Part shown: in pieces, positions 52,481 through 60,519 of the stretch
How positions within the stretch are numbered: position 1 is the stretch's first letter
How the letters are laid out: each line of letters opens with the position of its first letter
Source of the DNA: Flavivirga amylovorans
GTDB taxonomy: Bacteria > Bacteroidota > Bacteroidia > Flavobacteriales > Flavobacteriaceae
DNA: 64,000 nucleotides
Direction: 5' to 3'
Assembly: GCF_030540875.1 (NCBI RefSeq)
Contig: NZ_JAUOEM010000001.1
Coordinates: 372,001-436,000, forward strand
Translations under genes and position numbers: made by a program
The notes under the pieces: generated by a model
What the model was told of the DNA's origin: nothing
The model's input: the letters and a program-made list of their open reading frames with translations, nothing else
The model's database searches: none

Positions 52481-53563
52481 CTATTGAATCTTGTTTATTT
52501 TAAATGTTGTGAGTTTATATTCTACAATTTTTTCGTTTTCAAAATATAAATACAAATAGTTTTTTTTCATTAAGCTAAATGATGTACTGGTTCTATACAT
52601 CCATACATCCGAATGGATATCATTATAAGAGAATCCTAATATATTATTTATTTCTTCTCTTTTTAAACCTATTAAGTGACTGTAATCTTCCTCTTTTTTG
52701 TCATTTGCGTTTGTGGATCCTTTTATAATATAATCTACATCTTCACTATCATGTGTTAATATTTTAGATAGGTCTTTTTCAAGTTTCGAATTTGTAGAGG
52801 TTACTTTGTTTTTGTTTATTAATTCTGACCCTAAATTCAAATAATTTTCTGCTCCAATACTATCTGGATTATATTTTATGATGCTTAAGCCGTAACTAGG
52901 AGCTTCTCGTAGCTTAACATTTCTTCGTATGGTTGTCTCAAAAACCATGGATTTAAAATGTTTTGTTAATTCTATTCGTAATTGGTTTGATAAACTTGTT
53001 CTTGAATCGAACATAGTAACTAATAGACCTTCAATATCTATATCTGGATTGGATGATTTTTTGATGCTTTTTATAGTTACAAGTAATTTGCTTAAACCTT
53101 CTAATGCATAAAACTCGCATTGTACGGGTATGATTACAGAATGGCATGCTGTTAAAGCATTAAGCGTTAATAATCCAAATGATGGAGAGCAATCTATAAT
53201 AATATATTCATAATTTTCTATAACACTAGAAAGCCCAGTTTTTAGCATAAATAAATCAATAGATTTTGATCTATTTATTTCTATAGATGCCAGACGTATG
53301 TTGGAGGGTATAAAATCAAAATGTGCAAATTCTGGTTTTATAATATTATTTTGAGCTTTAAATGTGTTAGTGAAAAAACTTTGGCTACTATATCTAATAT
53401 CTGCAGGAACAAGGCCAACGCCCGAAGTTGCATTTGCTTGAGGGTCTAAGTCTATTAAAAGTACTTTTTTCTCAAGAATACCTAATGCATCTGCCAGATT
53501 TATAGATGTAGTTGTTTTACCAACGCCTCCTTTTTGATTAGCGATTGCAATTATTTTGTTCAT
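52481..53563 (-). CDS. ParA paralogue with C-terminal BamE/SmpA-like extension
   Basis: 360 residues. Residues 1-255 follow ParA closely (NQKGGVGKTTTSINL, DLDPQANATSGVG, IDCSPSFGLLTLNAL, REAPSYG), more than half identical to the neighbour by eye, so ATPase residues are complete. About 105 residues follow after a polar linker: HLIGLKREEINNILGF, DVWMYR and LYLYFENEKIVEYKLTTF, the pattern of BamE/SmpA-like folds. No second parB is present. It may compete with or modify ParA, or position another cargo. A TACTTTTA box and a small hairpin lie upstream. Confidence 0.85.
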   Translation of the reverse strand: MNKIIAIANQKGGVGKTTTSINLADALGILEKKVLLIDLDPQANATSGVGLVPADIRYSSQSFFTNTFKAQNNIIKPEFAHFDFIPSNIRLASIEINRSKSIDLFMLKTGLSSVIENYEYIIIDCSPSFGLLTLNALTACHSVIIPVQCEFYALEGLSKLLVTIKSIKKSSNPDIDIEGLLVTMFDSRTSLSNQLRIELTKHFKSMVFETTIRRNVKLREAPSYGLSIIKYNPDSIGAENYLNLGSELINKNKVTSTNSKLEKDLSKILTHDSEDVDYIIKGSTNANDKKEEDYSHLIGLKREEINNILGFSYNDIHSDVWMYRTSTSFSLMKKNYLYLYFENEKIVEYKLTTFKINKIQ

Positions 53564-53586
53564 TAGTTCTTTAAGATAGGGGAGAA

Positions 53587-53638
53587 TAAAAGTACGATTA
53601 TTTTAGGGGATAATTCACGGAAATTACTGATAATTTCC
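53587..53638 (-). promoter_or_regulatory. Promoter-like box and palindrome before the ParA paralogue
   Basis: TAAAAGTA (53587-53594) reads TACTTTTA on the minus strand, one base off TAnnTTTG. GGAAATTA-ctga-TAATTTCC at 53619-53638 is a perfect 8-base stem near the -33 position, a possible operator. Confidence 0.45.
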
Positions 53639-53784
53639 ACTAAAGAAGAGGATCGTCCTACAAATCATTCGTTTTATCGATATTATAGCTTTTGAGTGTT
53701 TTTAAATTCTTACATCTAAACCGTGTTAGTTATACGAATTTTGGTCTACGAAACAACTCTAAATTGACAAATGTCACTCAAACA

Positions 53785-55950
53785 TTAATCGATTAGGATT
53801 TCTAAAATCTTAATAGCTGCATCACTAATTTTGGTTCCAGGACCAAATACGGCTATAGCACCAGTATCAAATAAGTATTTATAATCTTGTTTTGGTATAA
53901 CGCCACCGACAATAACCATAATGTCATCCCGACCATAGGATTTTAAGGCTTCAATAACTTGTGGGACTAAGGTTTTGTGACCAGCAGCCAGCGAAGAAAC
54001 TCCTAAAATATGCACGTCGTTTTCTACAGCTTGTTTTGCAGCTTCTTGAGGTGTTTGAAATAATGGACCAATGTCTACATCGAAACCAACATCCGCATAA
54101 CCAGTGGCTACTATTTTAGCGCCACGGTCATGACCGTCTTGTCCCATTTTTGCAATCATAATACGGGGTCTTCTTCCATCTTGCTCAGCAAAAACATCGG
54201 CTAATTGTTGTGCTTTTTTAAAGGATTCGTCGTCTTTTATTTCTTTACTATACACGCCAGAAAATGATTTTATTTGTGCCTTATAACGTCCAAATTCAAC
54301 TTCTAAGGCATCACTAATTTCTCCGAGAGTAGCCCGTTCCCTAGCAGCTTCTACTGCTAAAGCTAATAAATTCATATCCTGATTTACATCAGAATCTTTT
54401 GAATTTGATGTGTTCGAATTTAAGGAAAATTTTGCGGCTTCAGTTAATTTTGAAAGCGCCGTATTAACTTTTTCTGAATTTCTGTCAATTTTGATCCTAT
54501 TTAATTGTTCTATTTGTTGGTTTCTAACTGTTTGGTTGTCGACTTCAAGGGTTGATATTGCGGCTTCTTCTTCAAGTCTATATTTATTGACTCCAACAAT
54601 GATATCCTGCCCTGAATCTATGCGGGCTTGCTTTTTCGCCGCAGCTTCTTCAATTCGAATTTTTGGAATACCAGCTTCAATAGCTTTTGTCATGCCTCCT
54701 AAAGCTTCAACCTCTTCAATTAAAGACCATGCTTTTTGAGCGATGTCGTGTGTTAGTTTTTCAACATAATAACTTCCTGCCCAAGGATCTACAGTTTTGG
54801 TTATTTTTGTTTCTTCTTGTAAATATATTTGTGTATTTCTGGCTATACGTGCAGAAAAATCGGTTGGTAAAGCAATCGCTTCGTCCAATGCATTGGTATG
54901 TAAACTTTGAGTGCCACCAAAAGCTGCTGCTGCGGCTTCTATAGTTGTTCTCGCCACATTATTGAAAGGATCTTGTTCTGTTAAACTCCAACCACTGGTT
55001 TGGCAATGTGTACGTAAGGCTAAGGATTTTTCGTTTTTTGGATTAAATTGTTTTACCAATTTTGCCCAAAGTATACGTGCAGCTCGCATTTTAGCGATCT
55101 CCATAAAATGATTCATACCTATGGCCCAAAAGAAAGAGAGCCGAGGTGCAAAAGTATCTATATCCATACCAGCTGCGAGCCCTTTTCTAATATATTCTAA
55201 ACCATCTGCGAGCGTATAAGCTAATTCAATATCGCAGGTTGCTCCAGCTTCTTGCATATGGTACCCTGAGATACTAATACTATTAAACTTGGGCATATTT
55301 TTACTGGTATATTCAAAAATATCTGAAATGATTTTCATAGAAGGTGTTGGTGGATAGATGTATGTATTACGCACCATAAACTCTTTTAAAATATCATTTT
55401 GAATGGTTCCTGCAAGTTGTTCTGGTTTAACGCCTTGTTCTTCGGCTGCTACTATATAAAATGCCATTATAGGTAGTACAGCGCCATTCATGGTCATGGA
55501 AACTGACATTTTATCTAGTGGAATTTCATTGAACAGCATTTTCATGTCTTCGACAGAATCGATAGCAACCCCCGCTTTTCCAACATCTCCAACCACACGT
55601 TCATGATCACTATCATACCCTCTATGAGTGGCTAAATCGAATGCTACAGACAATCCCTTTTGTCCTGCAGCTAAATTACGTTTATAAAATGCATTGCTTT
55701 CCTCTGCTGTACTAAAGCCTGCATATTGCCTAATCGTCCAAGGTCTTCTAACATACATGGTACTGTAAGGCCCTCTTAAATTTGGTGCAATTCCTGCAAC
55801 AAATCCAAGATGTTCTAAGTCTTTAATATCATCTTTTGTATAGAATGATTTGACTTCTATGCCTTCGGCAGTGGAAAAAACTTCCGGCTTTTTGGCTTTA
55901 GACTCTTTGGGCTTTCTGCTTATTTTAATATGTTGAAGATCTTTTCTCAA
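53785..55950 (-). CDS. scpA: Methylmalonyl-CoA mutase, large (catalytic) subunit
   Basis: Interconverts methylmalonyl-CoA and succinyl-CoA with adenosylcobalamin. 721 residues: TIM-barrel part with [39 protein letters not shown] and [15 protein letters not shown]; then the B12 domain with the DxHxxG motif in [10 protein letters not shown] near residue 600, and [13 protein letters not shown]. It is the last gene of the udk-divIC-mutA-lipoprotein-scpA unit and starts 2 bases after the lipoprotein gene. It serves propionyl-CoA metabolism. Confidence 0.97.
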   Translation of the reverse strand: MRKDLQHIKISRKPKESKAKKPEVFSTAEGIEVKSFYTKDDIKDLEHLGFVAGIAPNLRGPYSTMYVRRPWTIRQYAGFSTAEESNAFYKRNLAAGQKGLSVAFDLATHRGYDSDHERVVGDVGKAGVAIDSVEDMKMLFNEIPLDKMSVSMTMNGAVLPIMAFYIVAAEEQGVKPEQLAGTIQNDILKEFMVRNTYIYPPTPSMKIISDIFEYTSKNMPKFNSISISGYHMQEAGATCDIELAYTLADGLEYIRKGLAAGMDIDTFAPRLSFFWAIGMNHFMEIAKMRAARILWAKLVKQFNPKNEKSLALRTHCQTSGWSLTEQDPFNNVARTTIEAAAAAFGGTQSLHTNALDEAIALPTDFSARIARNTQIYLQEETKITKTVDPWAGSYYVEKLTHDIAQKAWSLIEEVEALGGMTKAIEAGIPKIRIEEAAAKKQARIDSGQDIIVGVNKYRLEEEAAISTLEVDNQTVRNQQIEQLNRIKIDRNSEKVNTALSKLTEAAKFSLNSNTSNSKDSDVNQDMNLLALAVEAARERATLGEISDALEVEFGRYKAQIKSFSGVYSKEIKDDESFKKAQQLADVFAEQDGRRPRIMIAKMGQDGHDRGAKIVATGYADVGFDVDIGPLFQTPQEAAKQAVENDVHILGVSSLAAGHKTLVPQVIEALKSYGRDDIMVIVGGVIPKQDYKYLFDTGAIAVFGPGTKISDAAIKILEILID

Positions 55951-55952
55951 TA

Positions 55953-56600
55953 CTATTCTGGTTTCTTATTAAAATCTACTTTAGATTCTGGTTTGTTAAA
56001 ATTAATTTTAGAAAAATCGACATCAAAAAGCTTTGAATAAAACAAATCTAATGCGATATAAGTTGCTAAATATTTGTCTTTAAGAGCTGTTCTGTATTTG
56101 CTCATTAAGGGAGCTCCAAATAATTTAGGACTCATGCTATTTGTTGTTATTAGCGAATTAAAAGTTGTTTTTAAAGCGGTATCTTGTATATTTTCAGCTA
56201 TACAATTTATGATAGTACTATTGTAGTTTAAATGGCTCTTAGTGTTATTAGCATCCCATAATGTATTTTCATTTTTTAGAGCCTGAAATACTTTGTATGT
56301 ATGCTCAGAGACTATGTCTTCATATTTTGCTCTTCCGTAGGTAGCATCTCTTACAAACAAGTTGTAAGACTGCGTTTGAGATGCTGTTTTTTTAGCGTTA
56401 CTATAATGATGCAAAATATCACTTTCGAAAGCATATAATGCTTCATGATAAAGTTTTGAATTAAAATCACCACATGTTAATACAACAGGTAGGTCTGCAT
56501 GTTTGTATTCTGATAATGTGTTTTCGTTTTTACAGCTTGATAAAGTAATTACTAATAAAAGTGCGATAAAGTTAAAATTCGGATTCATTTTAGTGTTCAT
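55953..56600 (-). CDS. Lipoprotein of unknown function between mutA and scpA
   Basis: 215 residues. The signal peptide ends in a lipobox (VITLSSCK). The mature part is mostly helical and hydrophilic, with the C-terminal repeats [20 protein letters not shown]. No known domain is recognised. It overlaps mutA by 11 bases from this ATG (or starts 12 bases later, at 56588) and ends 2 bases before scpA, so it is made together with the two mutase subunits although they are cytoplasmic. Function unknown. Confidence 0.78.
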   Translation of the reverse strand: MNTKMNPNFNFIALLLVITLSSCKNENTLSEYKHADLPVVLTCGDFNSKLYHEALYAFESDILHHYSNAKKTASQTQSYNLFVRDATYGRAKYEDIVSEHTYKVFQALKNENTLWDANNTKSHLNYNSTIINCIAENIQDTALKTTFNSLITTNSMSPKLFGAPLMSKYRTALKDKYLATYIALDLFYSKLFDVDFSKINFNKPESKVDFNKKPE

Positions 56601-57957
56601 TTTTTAATCGTTCTTGTTCTATTTTTTCTGCTAATCGTTTTTCAATTATGGGTTCAATTAATGTTTTTCTTTGATTTGTTTTTACAAAAGGATAAAGTTC
56701 TAATTCTTGTTTCATTGTATCATCTGCATTTGGGTGTTTGTTAGTGCCCAACAGTATGTTCTCTCCTGCATTGAACTGAACATCTTCTTTGGATGCATTT
56801 TCTTTAATTTTTCGTTGAATCGTGCCTTCTTTTAACTGTTTTAAAAAACCACCATTTTCTTCAATATTTTTGAATAAATCAAGCGCTTTTTCTGCTAGTT
56901 GATCGGTTAAGGATTCTATATAAAAAGTGCCATCGGATGGGTTTTTTACGATATCAAAATAACTTTCATGTTTTAAAACTAGTAGCTGATTTCTTGAAAT
57001 ACGTTCTCCAAATTCATTGTCCTTATGGTAAATGGCATCATAGGGTAAATTATAGATACTATTTGCACCTCCAAGAATAGCGCTCATACATTCTGTTGTT
57101 GTACGTAGCATGTTGGTGTTATAATCATATAATGTTTTGTTACGCTTTGTGGGTGTTGCTAGAATATGGCAATTAGTATTAACATTGTATTCGGCAGCCA
57201 GTACCTCCCAAAGAATACGTAATGCACGTAATTTTGCAATTTCAAAAAAGTAATTTGTACTCACGGAAACGTTAAAGTTTATTTCTAATGTAGATAAGAT
57301 ATTGTTATCGTTTTCAAAACAATTTAAATACTCATTGGCATGAGCCAAAGTATATGCTAATTGCTGTACGATATTTGCTCCTGCATTTTGATAAAGAGAG
57401 GCATCTACTAAAAGTGACTTTGTGTGTGTTGTTATAGCTTTAAACTTAGAGAAATCGTCTTTTAAGTTATGATACCAGTTTCCACTTTTTGCCAGGTTGT
57501 TTATGATATCTGTGTAGATGTAGGTACTTGTATCTGATAGAATGGCTGTTAATTGCTTTACATATGTTTCTGAAAGAAATTGTAACTCAAAATAGAGTGG
57601 AGTTGATGCTGGATTAATATTTTCTAGCAAATCGTTAATTAAGATAGTCTCTGAAGGTATGATGAATTTAATACTTTCGGCACCTCTTTCTATAGCATCA
57701 ATTGCTTTTTGATTAGCATTTTTAGCATTAGAGACAAAGATAAATTGACAAATATTCCATGTTGTAGTTTCTGAGTTAGAAATTTTGGGTTGTTCTTTAA
57801 AATCGTCTGCATGATAAAATGGTTTTACAGATATATCTTCATTAGTTTGCCAAACCAATGTGTCATTATAATCAGCGCCTTTTAAGTCGAATTGTATTTT
57901 TTGTTTCCATTGTTTAGCTGAAACCGAATCAAATTCTTTAAACAACTTATTACTCAT
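56590..57957 (-). CDS. mutA: Methylmalonyl-CoA mutase, small subunit (short form)
   Basis: 455 residues resembling the barrel part of the large subunit (KPFYHADDF, FNVSVSTNYFFEIAKLRALRILWEVLAAEY, TTECMSAILGGANSIYNLPYDA). The partner subunit in other bacteria has ~600 residues with a vestigial B12 domain; here that domain is missing altogether, as the protein ends after ENILLGTNKHP and a charged helix. It should be structural in the heterodimer. The start overlaps the divIC-like gene by 8 bases. Confidence 0.93.
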   Translation of the reverse strand: MSNKLFKEFDSVSAKQWKQKIQFDLKGADYNDTLVWQTNEDISVKPFYHADDFKEQPKISNSETTTWNICQFIFVSNAKNANQKAIDAIERGAESIKFIIPSETILINDLLENINPASTPLYFELQFLSETYVKQLTAILSDTSTYIYTDIINNLAKSGNWYHNLKDDFSKFKAITTHTKSLLVDASLYQNAGANIVQQLAYTLAHANEYLNCFENDNNILSTLEINFNVSVSTNYFFEIAKLRALRILWEVLAAEYNVNTNCHILATPTKRNKTLYDYNTNMLRTTTECMSAILGGANSIYNLPYDAIYHKDNEFGERISRNQLLVLKHESYFDIVKNPSDGTFYIESLTDQLAEKALDLFKNIEENGGFLKQLKEGTIQRKIKENASKEDVQFNAGENILLGTNKHPNADDTMKQELELYPFVKTNQRKTLIEPIIEKRLAEKIEQERLKNEH

Positions 57958-58273
57958 TCTTTTTAGTTTTTAAACTGTCTTCGTATTCTATAATGTAGAT
58001 TTCTTCGTTATCACGTTTCATAAAATATTCTTCGCGGGCAAATTTTTCTAAACCATCTTTTGTGCTAAGCTTTTTTATTGCTTTATTGTCTTTTTCTATT
58101 TCTTTCTTATAATATTCTTTTTCGTTTTCTAAAGCTTCTACATCTGTATTTAATTCATGATGTATAATCCACGAGTTATCATCAAAAAATAACATCCAAA
58201 TGATAAAGGCGGTTAAAATTAAGATGAACCAATTCTTAAAAGGCTTGAAAATCTTATGTTTTAATAGTGCCAT
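57950..58273 (-). CDS. FtsB/DivIC-type septum formation initiator
   Basis: 107 residues with one N-terminal membrane helix (WFILILTAFIIWMLFFD), a coiled coil (DVEALENEKEYYKKEIEKDNKAIKKL) and the end EKFAREEYFMKRDNEEIYIIEY. The layout is that of FtsB/DivIC, which links early and late divisome proteins in the periplasm. It begins directly next to the udk stop and overlaps mutA. The pairing with mutA-udk is conserved in flavobacteria without an evident functional reason. Confidence 0.9.
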   Translation of the reverse strand: MALLKHKIFKPFKNWFILILTAFIIWMLFFDDNSWIIHHELNTDVEALENEKEYYKKEIEKDNKAIKKLSTKDGLEKFAREEYFMKRDNEEIYIIEYEDSLKTKKNE

Positions 58274-58879
58274 TTATAGTTTTTCGTTTATGATGGTTTT
58301 AACAATGTCTACAGCTACTGTATTATATTTATTGTTCGGTATTATGATGTCTGCGTATTCTTTCATAGGTTCAATAAATTGATCATGCATAGGTTTTAAT
58401 GTTGTTTGATACCTTACTAGAACTTCATCTAAGTCTCTGCCACGTTCAGAAATATCACGCTTTAAACGTCTTATTAAACGTTCGTCTGTATCTGCATGTA
58501 CAAATATTTTAATATCAAACATATCCCGTAATTCTGGATTTGTTAAAATTAATATACCTTCAACAATCATGACCTTTCTAGGGTGCGTTAAAATAATATC
58601 ACCAGTTCTATTATGCTTAACGAAAGAATACACGGGTTGGTGTATGGGGTTATTATTTTTGAGCTCTTTTAAATGATCTGCTAAAAGATCAAAATCGATA
58701 GAACGTGGATGATCAAAATTTATTTTTATACGCTCTTCATAGGATAAGTGCGTGGTATCTTTATAATAGGAATCTTGTGAAATAACGCCAACTTCACCTT
58801 CGGGTAGTTCATTTAAAATCTGGTTTACAACTGTGGTCTTACCACAGCCAGTACCACCTGCGATTCCAATTATAAGCAT
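58274..58879 (-). CDS. udk: Uridine kinase
   Basis: Phosphorylates uridine and cytidine for pyrimidine salvage. 201 residues with the P-loop GIAGGTGCGKTTVV at 5-18, QDSYYKD, NFDHPRSIDFDLL, and the lid DTDERLIRRLKRDISERGRD. Length and motifs are normal. It is the first gene of the mutase unit, with a TAACTTTG box 27 bases upstream. Confidence 0.97.
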   Translation of the reverse strand: MLIIGIAGGTGCGKTTVVNQILNELPEGEVGVISQDSYYKDTTHLSYEERIKINFDHPRSIDFDLLADHLKELKNNNPIHQPVYSFVKHNRTGDIILTHPRKVMIVEGILILTNPELRDMFDIKIFVHADTDERLIRRLKRDISERGRDLDEVLVRYQTTLKPMHDQFIEPMKEYADIIIPNNKYNTVAVDIVKTIINEKL

Positions 58880-58905
58880 TATTAATTTAGTTTAGTTAGC
58901 TTTTA

Positions 58906-58913
58906 CAAAGTTA
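58906..58913 (-). promoter_or_regulatory. -7 box TAACTTTG of the udk-mutase unit
   Basis: CAAAGTTA on the plus strand, exact TAnnTTTG on the minus strand, 27 bases before the udk ATG. No clear -33 TTG. Confidence 0.62.
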
Positions 58914-58946
58914 GTTAAATGTAAAGTTATTTAAATGTGAAACCGC

Positions 58947-59363
58947 TTATTTTTTAATTTTTGAGACTTCTTCTTCAGTTACTATTTCATCATTTTTATT
59001 ATCCCAACTATTTGTGATATAATTCATAACATCGGCAACTTCATCATCACTTAACCCCATAGGAGCCATAAAGCCATTATATGTTTGTCCATTAACAACA
59101 ATTTTACCTTTTTGCCCATATTTAATCCCTCTAATGCTAGCTTCTCGATTTTTTATAAGATAGTCTGAGTTGGCTAATGGAGGATATACTTTTTCTACAC
59201 CTTTACCATTTGGTAAATGACAAGACACACAAAAATCGGTATATATTTCTTGCCCCCTTTGTATACTTTCTTTTAAGGGGTCTGTCTGTGTTTTATTATT
59301 TTGGTTTGTAGAAAAAATAATTACTGAAGACAGCGTTATTAAACTTACTGTGATTAACTTCAT
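58947..59363 (-). CDS. Periplasmic c-type cytochrome
   Basis: 138 residues from the ATG at 59363 (MKLITVSLITLSSVIIFS signal). One haem site, YTDFCVSCHLPNGKG, and a probable Met ligand in FMAPMGLSDDEVADV. It is a small class I monohaem protein. It follows the PQQ sugar dehydrogenase by 10 bases and probably takes electrons from it to the respiratory chain. The longer frame from a TTG at 59399 would overlap that gene. Confidence 0.9.
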   Translation of the reverse strand: MKLITVSLITLSSVIIFSTNQNNKTQTDPLKESIQRGQEIYTDFCVSCHLPNGKGVEKVYPPLANSDYLIKNREASIRGIKYGQKGKIVVNGQTYNGFMAPMGLSDDEVADVMNYITNSWDNKNDEIVTEEEVSKIKK

Positions 59364-59373
59364 ATGTGCCTTT

Positions 59374-60498
59374 TTAATTTTCTGGAATAATTTTAACAAT
59401 GCCTAAACCTTCTATAGCCGCATAAATATATCCATCTGGGGCTTCTAATACATTTCTAACACGACCTATGCCCTCAAATAATTTTTCACGTTTTATCACC
59501 TCATTGTTTTCCAATACGAGCCTTTCAATGTATTCAAACTTTAAGGAGCCAACCAGAACATTCCCTTTCCAGTTTGGATATATATCTGAAGAAACAAAGG
59601 TCATACCACTAGGTGCAATAGAAGGCACCCAATAAAACAAAGGTTGTTCCATGCCATCTTTATGAGTGATATCTGTAAAGGTTGTACCACTATAATTAAT
59701 GCCGTATGAGATGACTGGCCATCCAAAATTTTTTCCTTTTTGTATGATATTAATTTCGTCTCCCCCTCGCGGTCCATGTTCATTAACCCAAATAGCTCCA
59801 GTGATTGGGTTTTTTATCATGCCTTGTGGATTTCTATGGCCATAACTATATATTGAAGTTTTTGCATTGACAGTATTTATAAAGGGGTTGTCTTGTGGGA
59901 TGCTTCCATCGTCATTTAATCGATATATCTTTCCACAATCTCGGGTGAGATCTTGTGGGTTTACATCTCTATTACCTCTATCTCCAATTGAAAAATATAA
60001 GTACCCTTCGTTATCAAATTCAATACGTGATCCCCAATGTTGCCCTTTTTTTGTGTTTGGATCAGCTTTATAAAGTAATTGTTGCTCAACCAGCGTGTTG
60101 TTATTTAGCTTGGCTCTTAAAATGGCTGTGTTACCTCCATCTTCATTGCCTTCAGACGATGCATAGGATATATAGATCCATCCGTTGTTTTTATAATCAG
60201 GGTGCAATTTTATATCCATTAAACCGCCCTGACCTCTTACATATATTTCAGGCAAGCCTTCAATACTTGTTTTTGTACCGTTTTTAAAATGAATAAGTTC
60301 GCCAGTTTTTTCAGTAATAAGCATACTGCCGTCTGGTAAAAAGATCATGCCCCAGGGAATATTTAAATCGGGAACAATTACTTCGGTTGTATATTCAATG
60401 TTATCAGGAGTTTCTGCTTTGACTTCAGATTCTGTTTGTTGCGCACATGACATGCATGAGATAAGGATTATTGATAAAAGGGAAAAAATATTTTTCAT
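59374..60498 (-). CDS. PQQ-dependent soluble sugar dehydrogenase (YliI/Asd type), lipoprotein
   Basis: 374 residues. The signal peptide ends with cysteines in IILISCMSCAQ, so it is likely lipid-anchored. The six-bladed propeller is shown by LNIPWGMIFLPDGSMLITEK, RGQGGLMDIKLHPDY, WGSRIEFDNEGYLYFSIGDRG, GHRNPQGMI, VNEHGPRGGDEIN and APSGMTFVSS, the usual set with the PQQ/calcium residues. It would oxidise sugars in the periplasm using PQQ. No PQQ synthesis genes are seen in the window. Confidence 0.93.
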   Translation of the reverse strand: MKNIFSLLSIILISCMSCAQQTESEVKAETPDNIEYTTEVIVPDLNIPWGMIFLPDGSMLITEKTGELIHFKNGTKTSIEGLPEIYVRGQGGLMDIKLHPDYKNNGWIYISYASSEGNEDGGNTAILRAKLNNNTLVEQQLLYKADPNTKKGQHWGSRIEFDNEGYLYFSIGDRGNRDVNPQDLTRDCGKIYRLNDDGSIPQDNPFINTVNAKTSIYSYGHRNPQGMIKNPITGAIWVNEHGPRGGDEINIIQKGKNFGWPVISYGINYSGTTFTDITHKDGMEQPLFYWVPSIAPSGMTFVSSDIYPNWKGNVLVGSLKFEYIERLVLENNEVIKREKLFEGIGRVRNVLEAPDGYIYAAIEGLGIVKIIPEN

Positions 60499-60519
60499 AG
60501 TTTTTTGTTTAAAAATGCC

